From assembly GCA_005882445.1 (NCBI GenBank), contig VBAN01000090.1, positions 542-13,614 on the forward strand: a stretch of 13,073 bases of DNA, read 5' to 3'. This DNA is from Candidatus Segetimicrobium genomatis. GTDB taxonomy: Bacteria; Sysuimicrobiota; Sysuimicrobiia; Sysuimicrobiales; Segetimicrobiaceae. Under the pieces are notes generated by a model that worked only from the letters and a program-made list of their open reading frames with translations, was not told the origin of the DNA and searched no databases. The stretch's first letter is position 1; each line of letters opens with the position of its first letter. The position numbers were made by a program, and so were the translations under genes. Shown here piece after piece: positions 7,391 to 13,073 of this stretch.

Positions 7391-7791
7391 CGAAACTTCT
7401 GGTCGGGTTGCTCGCGGTCGGGGTGGCGTTCATGCCCGGGCAGTGCACCGGGTCCACCGTCGGCATCGTGGACACCCAGCGGGTGTTGAACGAAAGCGTC
7501 CGGGCGCTGCAGTTTCAGAAGCAGCTGGATGATCGCGAAAAGCAGATGGTCGCCGAGCTCGCCGCCATCGCCCCGCAGGCCGGCAAAGCCGAGCTGAACG
7601 CCCGGCGCGCCCGGTACCTGACGGAGCTCGGGCAGATGAAGCGCGACTTCGAAGCGCAGCTGACGCAGCAGTTGAGCCAGGCCGCCGGGGAGATTGCCCG
7701 GGAGGACCACCTCCGGATCGTCCTGGTGAAGGCGCCGATCTGGACCGGCGGCCGGGACATCACGCAGCGGGTCATTGACCGGCTGAAGTAG
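7387..7791 (+). CDS. OmpH/Skp-family periplasmic chaperone (third copy)
   Basis: The second intact OmpH/Skp-type chaperone, 134 residues. A short hydrophobic leader (KLLVGLLAVGVAF) should export it; the Cys at residue 20 follows PGQ and does not make a good lipobox. VGIVDTQRVLNESVRALQFQ is the usual OmpH start, followed by a coiled-coil (about 45-105) and the closing element LRIVLVKAPIWTGGRDITQRVIDRLK split as LRIVLVKAPI then GGRDITQRVIDRLK. GGGGAGG at 7375-7381 lies 5 nt before the ATG, a strong site placed right after the corrected end of the preceding gene. It precedes lpxD by 12 bp, as skp does in many diderms. It may work on different clients from the first copy, or form mixed oligomers with it; neither can be told from sequence. 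Confidence 0.88.
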   Translation: MTKLLVGLLAVGVAFMPGQCTGSTVGIVDTQRVLNESVRALQFQKQLDDREKQMVAELAAIAPQAGKAELNARRARYLTELGQMKRDFEAQLTQQLSQAAGEIAREDHLRIVLVKAPIWTGGRDITQRVIDRLK

Positions 7792-7803
7792 GCGCACACG
7801 CGC

Positions 7804-8820
7804 ATGCGATTGGATGCGCTGGCCCAGCGCGTCGGTGGGGAGCTCGCCGGGGATCCCGGCCTGGAGGTGCACCAGGTGGCGCCCCCCGAGGACGCCCGCC
7901 CCGGGACGATCGTGGTGGTGACCGATCCGCGCCGCCTGCGCCAGATCGAGGCCGCGGGCGCCGCCGTGATCCTGCCCCGCGATGCTCCGCCCACCCGCCT
8001 GCCGGCGATCCGCGTGGCGAGCGTCCGGCTGGCGCTGGCCCTGGCCCTGCGGGCGCTGGCGCCGCGGACCGCCCCGCCGGCCGGCATCCACCCCACCTGC
8101 GTGCTCGGGGCCCGGGTCACGGTGGGGGCGGAGAGTTCGCTCGGCCCGTACGTGGTCGTGGGGAACGACGTGACGCTGGGGGAGCGCGTGCAGGTGCACG
8201 CCCACGCGGTCATCGAGGACGACGTCCAGATCGGCCCGGACAGCATCCTCCATGCGCAGGTGACGGTCCGTCGCGGCTGCCGCCTCGGCGCGCGCGTCGT
8301 CGTGCAGAGCGGCGCCGTGATCGGCAGCGACGGGTTCGGGTACGCGCAGGATGCGCAGCGCCGCCACATCCACATCCCCCAGATCGGGCGGGTCGTCCTC
8401 GAGGACGACGTGGAGATCGGGGCCAACGCGACGGTGGACCGGGCGATGCTTGGGGTGACGCGGATCGGCCGGGGCACCAAGCTCGATAACCTCGTCCACA
8501 TCGCGCACAACGTCCAGATCGGCGAGGACGTCGCCATCGCCGCGGCGGTGTTCGTGGCGGGGAGCGCGCGGATCGGCAACCGCGTGCTGATCGGCGGGTG
8601 GGTCGGGATCAGAGATCACGCCGTGATCGGGGACGACGCGATCGTCCACGCGGATACGGGCGTGTCCCAGGACGTGGCGCCCGGCGATGTCGTGGCGGGC
8701 CACCCCGCGTGGCCCGCCAAGTCGCAGCGGCGGGCCGAGGCGGCCTACCGGCGTCTTCCCGAGCTGGTGCGCGGGCTCCGGGAGCTCGCCCGCCGCCTCC
8801 GGCGCCTCGAAGGCGGGTAG
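7804..8820 (+). CDS. lpxD: UDP-3-O-(3-hydroxyacyl)glucosamine N-acyltransferase LpxD
   Basis: Third enzyme of lipid A synthesis: adds a hydroxyacyl chain from ACP to the 2-amino group of UDP-3-O-acylglucosamine in the cytoplasm. The 338-residue length matches the family (E. coli 341). An N-terminal uridine-binding domain (about 1-95) is followed by left-handed beta-helix hexapeptide repeats (about 96-300: [24 protein letters not shown]). Signature segments are [10 protein letters not shown] (172-181) and [16 protein letters not shown] (226-241), where His235 aligns with catalytic His239 of E. coli, and [10 protein letters not shown] near the second conserved His. The Arg-rich C-terminal helix (about 309-336) is the usual trimer/ACP-contact helix. 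No clear Shine-Dalgarno precedes the ATG, so translation may be coupled to the chaperone gene 12 bp upstream. Confidence 0.96.
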   Translation: MRLDALAQRVGGELAGDPGLEVHQVAPPEDARPGTIVVVTDPRRLRQIEAAGAAVILPRDAPPTRLPAIRVASVRLALALALRALAPRTAPPAGIHPTCVLGARVTVGAESSLGPYVVVGNDVTLGERVQVHAHAVIEDDVQIGPDSILHAQVTVRRGCRLGARVVVQSGAVIGSDGFGYAQDAQRRHIHIPQIGRVVLEDDVEIGANATVDRAMLGVTRIGRGTKLDNLVHIAHNVQIGEDVAIAAAVFVAGSARIGNRVLIGGWVGIRDHAVIGDDAIVHADTGVSQDVAPGDVVAGHPAWPAKSQRRAEAAYRRLPELVRGLRELARRLRRLEGG

Positions 8821-8829
8821 CGCGCGGCG

Positions 8830-9654
8830 GTGGAACCGGCGCGGCAGGGCACGATCGCCGCGGAGGCGCATCTGGCGGGGGTCGGTCTTCACACCGGCCA
8901 GCACCGGCAGATGACGCTTCGGCCGGCCCCCCCCAACACCGGCATCGTGTTCCGCCGCACCGGGGGCGGGGGGCCGATCCCGGCGACGCTGGACGCCGTG
9001 ACCGGCACCGCCGGGCGCGTCACGCTCGGCGGCGAGGATGGCGTCCAGACCGTGGAGCACCTTCTCTCCGCCGCGTGGGCGCTCGGGATCGACAACCTGG
9101 ATGTGGAACTTGACGGCAGCGAGGTCCCGGGGATGGACGGGAGCGCCCTGCCCATCGTCCGCGCGCTCCGCGAGGCGGGGCGGCGCCCCCAGGAGGCGCC
9201 GCGGCCGGTGCTCTCCGTCCGCCGGCCGGTCTGGGTGGGCGAGGGCGGCGCCTTCGCGGTGGCCCTCCCGGCCCCGCGGTTTGGCGCGGCCTACCTGGTG
9301 AGCTTCGACGCCCCCTGGTCCGAAGACCAGGCCGCGACGTACGATCCGGCCCGCGACCCCTACGAGGAGGTCATCGCGCCGGCGCGAACGTGGGGATACG
9401 AACGGGACGCGGACGCGCTTCGTCGGCGGGGCATGGCCCTCGGCGCGTCGCTGGAGAATACCCTGGTGATCCGGGACGCGGGGTTCCGCAATCCGCCGCG
9501 CTTCCCCAACGAGCCGGCGCGGCACAAGGTGCTCGACCTGCTGGGGGATCTGGCCCTGCTGGGCCGGGAGGTGCGGGGCTACGTCATCGCGATCCGCGCC
9601 GGCCACAGCCTGCATGTCGCCCTGGCGAAGGCGCTGAGCCAACAGGAGGGATGA
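8830..9654 (+). CDS. lpxC: UDP-3-O-acyl-N-acetylglucosamine deacetylase LpxC
   Basis: Zinc-dependent deacetylase, the committed step of lipid A synthesis. The 274-residue product (family about 300) carries GVGLHTG (17-23), TVEHLLSA (74-81) with Glu76 as general base and His77 as zinc ligand, LDGSEVPGMDGSALPIV (94-110), and EPARHKVLDLLGDL (228-241) with His232 and Asp236 as the other zinc ligands. RAGHSLHVALAKAL (256-269) contains His259, equivalent to E. coli His265. All catalytic residues are present, so the enzyme should be active. GTG 8830 is the first start after the in-frame lpxD stop (TAG 8818-8820), and a later start would cut the domain, so it is well fixed despite a weak ribosome site. 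The stop overlaps the fabZ ATG by 4 bp. Confidence 0.96.
   Translation: MEPARQGTIAAEAHLAGVGLHTGQHRQMTLRPAPPNTGIVFRRTGGGGPIPATLDAVTGTAGRVTLGGEDGVQTVEHLLSAAWALGIDNLDVELDGSEVPGMDGSALPIVRALREAGRRPQEAPRPVLSVRRPVWVGEGGAFAVALPAPRFGAAYLVSFDAPWSEDQAATYDPARDPYEEVIAPARTWGYERDADALRRRGMALGASLENTLVIRDAGFRNPPRFPNEPARHKVLDLLGDLALLGREVRGYVIAIRAGHSLHVALAKALSQQEG
9644..9649 (+). promoter_or_regulatory. Shine-Dalgarno inside the lpxC end, for fabZ
   Basis: AGGAGG lies only 1 nt before ATG 9651 but 7 nt before GTG 9657 in the same frame. Either start is possible: the ATG gives the ATGA coupling to lpxC, the GTG has the better spacing. Confidence 0.5.
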
Positions 9655-10175
9655 GCGTGGTGGACCGCCACCCAGTGCGGATGGACATCCTGGAGATCAT
9701 GAGCCACATACCCCACCGCTACCCCATGCTGCTCGTGGACCGCATCCTCGAGTTCGAGCCGGGCCGGCGGATCGTGGGGCTCAAGAACGTCTCGGGCAAC
9801 GAGCCCTACTTTGCCGGCCACTTCCCCGGCCATCCGGTGATGCCGGGGGTCATGATCATCGAGGCGATGGTGCAGGTCGGCGGGGTGCTGGCGTCGCTCC
9901 TCCCCGGCGCGGAACGGAAGCTCGCCTATTTTGCGGCGATCGACCGGTGCCGGTTCCGCCGGCCGGTGAGGCCGGGGGATCAGCTGATCACCGAAGTCAT
10001 CGTGATGCGCGTCCGGGACCGCGTGGGGAAGATGCGGGGGACGGGGCGCGTCGACGGAGAGGTCGTCGCGGAGGGCGCCTTCACCTACTCGATGGTGAGC
10101 CTCGAGGAGATGCACCAGGGGGTGATCGCGGGGCGGATCGTCAATTTAGAGGAGGCCGAGCATGACCCGGTCTGA
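9651..10175 (+). CDS. fabZ: (3R)-hydroxyacyl-ACP dehydratase FabZ
   Basis: Hot-dog-fold dehydratase of fatty-acid elongation, often found between lpxC and lpxA, where it draws on the same 3-hydroxyacyl-ACP pool that feeds lipid A. The product is 174 residues from ATG 9651 (172 from GTG 9657). [13 protein letters not shown] (20-32) and [20 protein letters not shown] (56-75, 20 residues) are the family signature, with catalytic His57 and Glu71. PVRPGDQL (105-112) is also typical. The usual FabZ ends near residue 150. This one runs on for about 22 residues ([21 protein letters not shown]), and its last 14 bases overlap lpxA and supply the lpxA Shine-Dalgarno. The tail is therefore probably shaped by gene overlap rather than function. 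In some bacteria LpxC and FabZ are fused; here they are separate but coupled. Confidence 0.95.
   Translation: MSVVDRHPVRMDILEIMSHIPHRYPMLLVDRILEFEPGRRIVGLKNVSGNEPYFAGHFPGHPVMPGVMIIEAMVQVGGVLASLLPGAERKLAYFAAIDRCRFRRPVRPGDQLITEVIVMRVRDRVGKMRGTGRVDGEVVAEGAFTYSMVSLEEMHQGVIAGRIVNLEEAEHDPV
10150..10155 (+). promoter_or_regulatory. Shine-Dalgarno deciding the lpxA start
   Basis: AGGAGG within the fabZ 3' end lies 6 nt before ATG 10162. It supports an lpxA start overlapping fabZ by 14 bp rather than a later start. Confidence 0.6.
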
Positions 10176-11016
10176 GCGGGTTCCATCGCGCGCCCCATCG
10201 CGCGCGAGGACCGACAGGGAGGCCGCCCCACCCGGACCGCGCGTCCACCCTGCGGCGTACGTGGACCCGGGGGCCCAGCTCGGCCCGGGGGTGCGGATCG
10301 AGCCCTACGCCGTGATCGAGAACCGCACGACGATCGGGGCCGGCTCCTGGATCGGGCCGCACGCGGTGATCCGGGAATGGACCACGCTCGGGCGGGATTG
10401 TCAGGTCCACCCCGGCGCCGTGCTCGGAGGACCTCCGCAAGACCGGCACTTCAAGGGGGAACGCAGTTTCCTCCGGATCGGCGACCGGGTGACGTTCCGC
10501 GAGTACGTGAGCGTCAGCCGGGCTACGGGGGAGGACGCCGAGACGGTGGTCGGGGACGACACTTACATGCTGGCGTACTCGCACGCGGGCCACAACTGCC
10601 AGATCGGGCGCGGCGTGATCATCACCAACTCCACCCAGTTGTCGGGGCACGTCGTCGTCGAGGACCGCGTCGTCTTCAGCGGGATGGCCGGGGTGATCCA
10701 GTTCGCCCGCATCGGCACGATGGCGATGGTCACCGGCATGACGCGCATCCTCAAGGACGTGCCGCCGTACATGCTGGTCGAGGGCGATCCGCTCCGGGTG
10801 GTCACAATCAACCGCGTCGGCCTGCAGCGCGCGGGGGTGTCCCCTGAAACGATCCAGACGCTGCGGCGCGCCCACCGGCTGCTCATCCGGTCCCAGCTCG
10901 ACGTCACCCATGCCCTCGAGCGGATTGAACAGGATCTCGAGGACTGCGCAGAAGTGCGGCACCTCGTGGAGTTCATCCGCGCCAGCCAGGCCCGCGGCAT
11001 GGGGATCGGCCGGTGA
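10162..11016 (+). CDS. lpxA: Acyl-ACP--UDP-N-acetylglucosamine O-acyltransferase LpxA
   Basis: First enzyme of lipid A synthesis, a trimeric left-handed beta-helix that adds a hydroxyacyl chain to the 3-OH of UDP-GlcNAc. The 284 residues begin with an extra ~20-residue basic N-terminus, then hexapeptide repeats (about 27-215) and a helical C-terminal domain with the DVPPY and NRVGLQRAGV motifs. LAYSHAGHNCQIG (138-149) holds His144, equivalent to catalytic His125 of E. coli, and His141, equivalent to His122. His163 matches His144 and Arg223 matches Arg204 of E. coli. By hand alignment the E. coli substrate residues Lys76 and His160 are replaced by His96 and Ile179, while the acyl-ruler Gly173 is kept as Gly192. 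AGGAGG 6 nt upstream fixes the start. The stop overlaps the lpxI GTG by 4 bp. Family placement is firm; substrate preference is uncertain. Confidence 0.93.
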   Translation: MTRSERVPSRAPSRARTDREAAPPGPRVHPAAYVDPGAQLGPGVRIEPYAVIENRTTIGAGSWIGPHAVIREWTTLGRDCQVHPGAVLGGPPQDRHFKGERSFLRIGDRVTFREYVSVSRATGEDAETVVGDDTYMLAYSHAGHNCQIGRGVIITNSTQLSGHVVVEDRVVFSGMAGVIQFARIGTMAMVTGMTRILKDVPPYMLVEGDPLRVVTINRVGLQRAGVSPETIQTLRRAHRLLIRSQLDVTHALERIEQDLEDCAEVRHLVEFIRASQARGMGIGR

Positions 11017-11861
11017 CCGCGCAGGACGGTCCGATCGGCCTGATCGCCGGGCGGGGAGCGCTCCCGGTCGCGCTGGTCGAGGAAGCCCGCCGGCGGGGCC
11101 GGCAGGTGGTCTGCGCCGACATCTTCGAGGGAGACCCGCACCTGCCGCAGATCGCGGACGCCTATTACGCGATCGCTCTGGGGGATCTCGGCGGGATCGT
11201 CGAAGCATTCCGCCGCCATGGGGTGCGGGAGGTCCTCCTGGCCGGGAAGGTGGACAAGTTCCCCGCCATCGATGCGGCGCAGCTCGACGCCGCCGGCCGG
11301 TCCGTGGCCCGAGCGGCCCGGGATCACCGCGACACCAGCATCATGAATGCCTTCCTCGCCGTGCTCGAGCAGTCCGGGTTCGAGGTGGGGAGCCAGATCC
11401 GGTATCTCGCGCACCTCGTCCCGCAGCCCGGGAATCTGGGCGGGCGCGCGCCGTCCGCGGCGGAGGTCAAGGACATCCGGGTGGGCCTCGCGATCGCCGC
11501 CCGGATCGCGGCGCTGGACATCGGCCAGGCGGTGGCGGTGCGCAACGGCGCCGTGGTGGCCGTCGAGGCCGCCGAAGGGACCGATGCGATGATCCGGCGC
11601 GCCGGCGCCCTCGCGGTGGGCGTCGTCGTGGTGAAGGTCAGCCGTCCGCAGCAGGATCCCCGGTACGACCTCCCCGTCGTGGGTCCCGAGACCGTGCGCG
11701 CGCTCGCGGAGGCCCGCGGGACGGCGCTGGCCGTCGAGGCCGGCCGGACGATCCTCCTCGATCGTGAACAATCCGCCGCGGCGGCGGCGGAGGCCGGCAT
11801 CGCGGTCGTGGCCGCAGCGAGCCCGCCGCATGAGCCCAGCCGCCCCCCGGCGGATCTCTAG
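11013..11861 (+). CDS. lpxI: UDP-2,3-diacylglucosamine pyrophosphatase LpxI
   Basis: Hydrolyses UDP-2,3-diacylglucosamine to lipid X (2,3-diacylglucosamine 1-phosphate) and UMP. It is the unrelated counterpart of LpxH and LpxG. The 282 residues match the family (formerly DUF1009). The N-terminal domain opens with IGLIAGRGALPVALVEEAR (8-26); LLAGKVDKF (75-83) and RDTSIMNAFLAVLE (106-119) follow. The C-terminal catalytic domain has VEAAEGTDAMIRRAG (184-198) and KVSRPQQDPRYDLPVVGPET (208-227), an Asp-rich segment likely to hold the metal-binding or catalytic acid. The last ~20 residues are a Pro/Ser-rich tail. The GTG start overlaps the lpxA stop (GTGA). Its position between lpxA and lpxB places it exactly at its pathway step, and no lpxH-like calcineurin phosphoesterase is seen in the window. 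Confidence 0.93.
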   Translation: MTAQDGPIGLIAGRGALPVALVEEARRRGRQVVCADIFEGDPHLPQIADAYYAIALGDLGGIVEAFRRHGVREVLLAGKVDKFPAIDAAQLDAAGRSVARAARDHRDTSIMNAFLAVLEQSGFEVGSQIRYLAHLVPQPGNLGGRAPSAAEVKDIRVGLAIAARIAALDIGQAVAVRNGAVVAVEAAEGTDAMIRRAGALAVGVVVVKVSRPQQDPRYDLPVVGPETVRALAEARGTALAVEAGRTILLDREQSAAAAAEAGIAVVAAASPPHEPSRPPADL

Positions 11862-11888
11862 GAGCATGTCCGGGACATTGTCCGGCTG

Positions 11889-13073
11889 ATGGCCCGGGGT
11901 GGGCTCGTGACTGGTGCCCCACCCCGCGCCCTGATCGTCGCGGGCGAGGTGTCCGGCGATCATCAGGGGGCCCTGCTTGCCGCGGCCCTCAGGCGGCGCC
12001 GGCCCGACCTGGCGCTCTCGGGCGTTGGGGGACCCGAGATGGCCGCCGCCGGCGTGGACGTGCTGATCGAGAGCCTGCGTTGGGGCGTGATCGGCTACCT
12101 CGAAGCCTACGTCCGTCTGCCGGTCTTTGCCGTGCGGTTCTGGCGTCTCGTCCGGCTGATCGAGCGGATGGGGCCGGATCTGCTCGTGCTGGTGGATTTC
12201 CCCGGGATGAACCGCGAGTTGGTCCGCCACTTCAGCGGGCGCGTGCCGATGGTGTACTTTTTCCCGCCGCAGACTCACGCGCGGCGCGGGCGGTCGGCGG
12301 CGCGGATGGCGCGGGCGGCGATCCGGCTGCTGGCGGTCTTCCCGTTCGAGGCGGAGACCTACCGGCGCGCGGGCGCCGATGTCGTGTTCATCGGCCATCC
12401 CGCCGTGGACGCCGCGGCGGCGGTCACGACGCCCCGGGAGTCGCTGCGGGCGGAGTGGGGCGTGGGGTCCGGCCCGGTGGTCGGCCTGCTTCCTGGAAGC
12501 CGCGCGCAGGAAATCCGGGCCCACCTTCCCCCCATGCTGGAGGCGGCGCGCGCCCTGGGAGAGACCCGCGGGGTCCAGTGGCTCCTGCCCATCGCCTCGC
12601 CCTTCCTCGAGCGGGAGATCCGGCGCGCCGTCGCGGAGACGCGGGCGCCCGTCCGCCTGGTGGCCGGGCGCGCGCTGGAGGTCATGCAGGCCGCGGACCT
12701 CATCGTCGTCGCGGCCGGGACTGCCCCGGTGGAGGCCGCGTGCATCGGCGTGCCGATGGTCGCGGTGGTGCGGCTCTCGCGTCTTACGTACTGGATCGGC
12801 CGCCGGTGGGTCGTCACCCCGGAGTTCGACCGGCTGGGGTTCACCGTGCCCAACATCGTGATGGGCCGCCGGATCGTTCCTGAGCTTCTGCAAGATGCGG
12901 TGACCGGCCCCCGCATCCGGGCAGAGGTGGAGCGGTTCCTGTCGGATCCGGCCGCCCTGGCGTGGATGCGCGGTGATCTTGGGGAAGTGCGGCAGCGCCT
13001 GGGACCGCCCGGCGCGGTCGAGCGGGCCGCGGCCGAGACGCTCCGCGCCCTGGACAGTCGCCCGCCGGCCACG
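11889..13073 (+). CDS. lpxB: Lipid-A-disaccharide synthase LpxB, 3' end missing
   Basis: GT-B fold glycosyltransferase (family GT19) that joins lipid X and UDP-diacylglucosamine into the tetra-acyl disaccharide at the inner membrane. The frame runs open for 395 codons to the window edge; E. coli LpxB has 382, so little is missing. Seen are GEVSGDHQGALL (19-30, family GEASGD), GVGGPEM (45-51), GYLEAYVRLP (69-78), LVDFPGMN (101-108) with the conserved Asp, FPFEAETYRRAG (151-162), FIGHPAVD (167-174), LLPGSRAQEI (200-209), AAGTAPVEAACIGVPM (275-290) and VPNIVMGRRIVPELLQ (320-335). It departs from the norm at 123-131, where the usual SPxVWAW becomes FFPPQTHAR, and by about five extra residues at 308-318. 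ATG 11889 is the first in-frame start; GTG 11907 is possible. Neither has a good Shine-Dalgarno. Confidence 0.9.
   Translation, partial: MARGGLVTGAPPRALIVAGEVSGDHQGALLAAALRRRRPDLALSGVGGPEMAAAGVDVLIESLRWGVIGYLEAYVRLPVFAVRFWRLVRLIERMGPDLLVLVDFPGMNRELVRHFSGRVPMVYFFPPQTHARRGRSAARMARAAIRLLAVFPFEAETYRRAGADVVFIGHPAVDAAAAVTTPRESLRAEWGVGSGPVVGLLPGSRAQEIRAHLPPMLEAARALGETRGVQWLLPIASPFLEREIRRAVAETRAPVRLVAGRALEVMQAADLIVVAAGTAPVEAACIGVPMVAVVRLSRLTYWIGRRWVVTPEFDRLGFTVPNIVMGRRIVPELLQDAVTGPRIRAEVERFLSDPAALAWMRGDLGEVRQRLGPPGAVERAAAETLRALDSRPPAT

Noticed and set aside
7240..9642. Long minus-strand open frame opposite ompH, lpxD and lpxC
   Set aside because: Shadow of genes with clear catalytic motifs; the composition is typical of antisense reading in high-GC DNA.
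9390..9650. Extended N-terminus of the fabZ frame reaching into lpxC
   Set aside because: The frame is open by chance; the FabZ domain begins right after ATG 9651 and an AGGAGG site sits just upstream.
11866..11889. Seven-codon leader frame (MSGTLSG) between lpxI and lpxB, its stop overlapping the lpxB ATG
   Set aside because: GGAG is only 1 nt from its ATG, it has no regulatory codon pattern, and a frame this short is expected by chance; coupling cannot be excluded.
10563..12893. Long minus-strand open frame opposite lpxA, lpxI and lpxB
   Set aside because: The + strand frame encodes recognisable LpxA, LpxI and LpxB; the antisense product has no recognisable domain.
1..13073. RNA genes, CRISPR arrays, insertion sequences, phage or defence genes
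   Set aside because: No tRNA/rRNA-like segments, no regularly spaced repeats, no transposase or integrase motifs; nearly all sequence is accounted for by envelope genes on one strand.

Overview
The window is about 13 kb of very GC-rich, gene-dense bacterial DNA with every supportable gene on the + strand. It is an outer-membrane biogenesis island in this order: tamB (5' end cut off), a stand-alone sigma-70 family factor, a small single-pass membrane protein, bamA, three ompH/skp-type genes (the middle one broken by frameshifts), lpxD, lpxC, fabZ, lpxA, lpxI and lpxB (3' end just cut off). The organism is therefore a diderm that makes lipid A. The use of LpxI rather than LpxH, a short BamA with three POTRA domains, the repeated ompH genes, and a BamA/OmpH/Lpx block directly next to tamB recall the single outer-membrane clusters of high-GC Terrabacteria-type diderms (for example Armatimonadota, Sysuimicrobiota/CSP1-3 or diderm Firmicutes). 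The lineage is inference from gene content only.

Layout. Positions 1-2621 hold the C-terminal part of TamB. Positions 2622-2732 are the only non-coding interval above 30 bp and the most likely promoter region in the window. Positions 2733-3964 hold the sigma factor and, overlapping it by 4 bp, a protein with a cytoplasmic helical segment, one membrane helix and an outer tail, the topology of an anti-sigma factor. Positions 3974-7791 hold BamA and the periplasmic OmpH/Skp-type chaperone genes. Positions 7804-13073 hold lipid A synthesis: LpxA, LpxC and LpxD make UDP-2,3-diacylglucosamine, FabZ supplies the hydroxyacyl-ACP pathway, LpxI cleaves the UDP-sugar to lipid X, and LpxB joins the two to give the disaccharide. 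Genes from the sigma factor onward are separated by 27 bp or less or overlap (ATGA/GTGA junctions), so one long transcript is likely.

Most worth a second look: (1) the sigma/membrane-protein pair placed between tamB and bamA, a candidate envelope-stress circuit that would be a non-ECF analogue of RpoE/RseA; (2) the middle ompH-type lipoprotein gene, which needs two one-base corrections to read as one protein of about 331 residues; (3) LpxA with changes at two positions that bind substrate in the E. coli enzyme; (4) a divergent LpxB without the usual VWAW segment. The long minus-strand open frames are GC-driven shadows.
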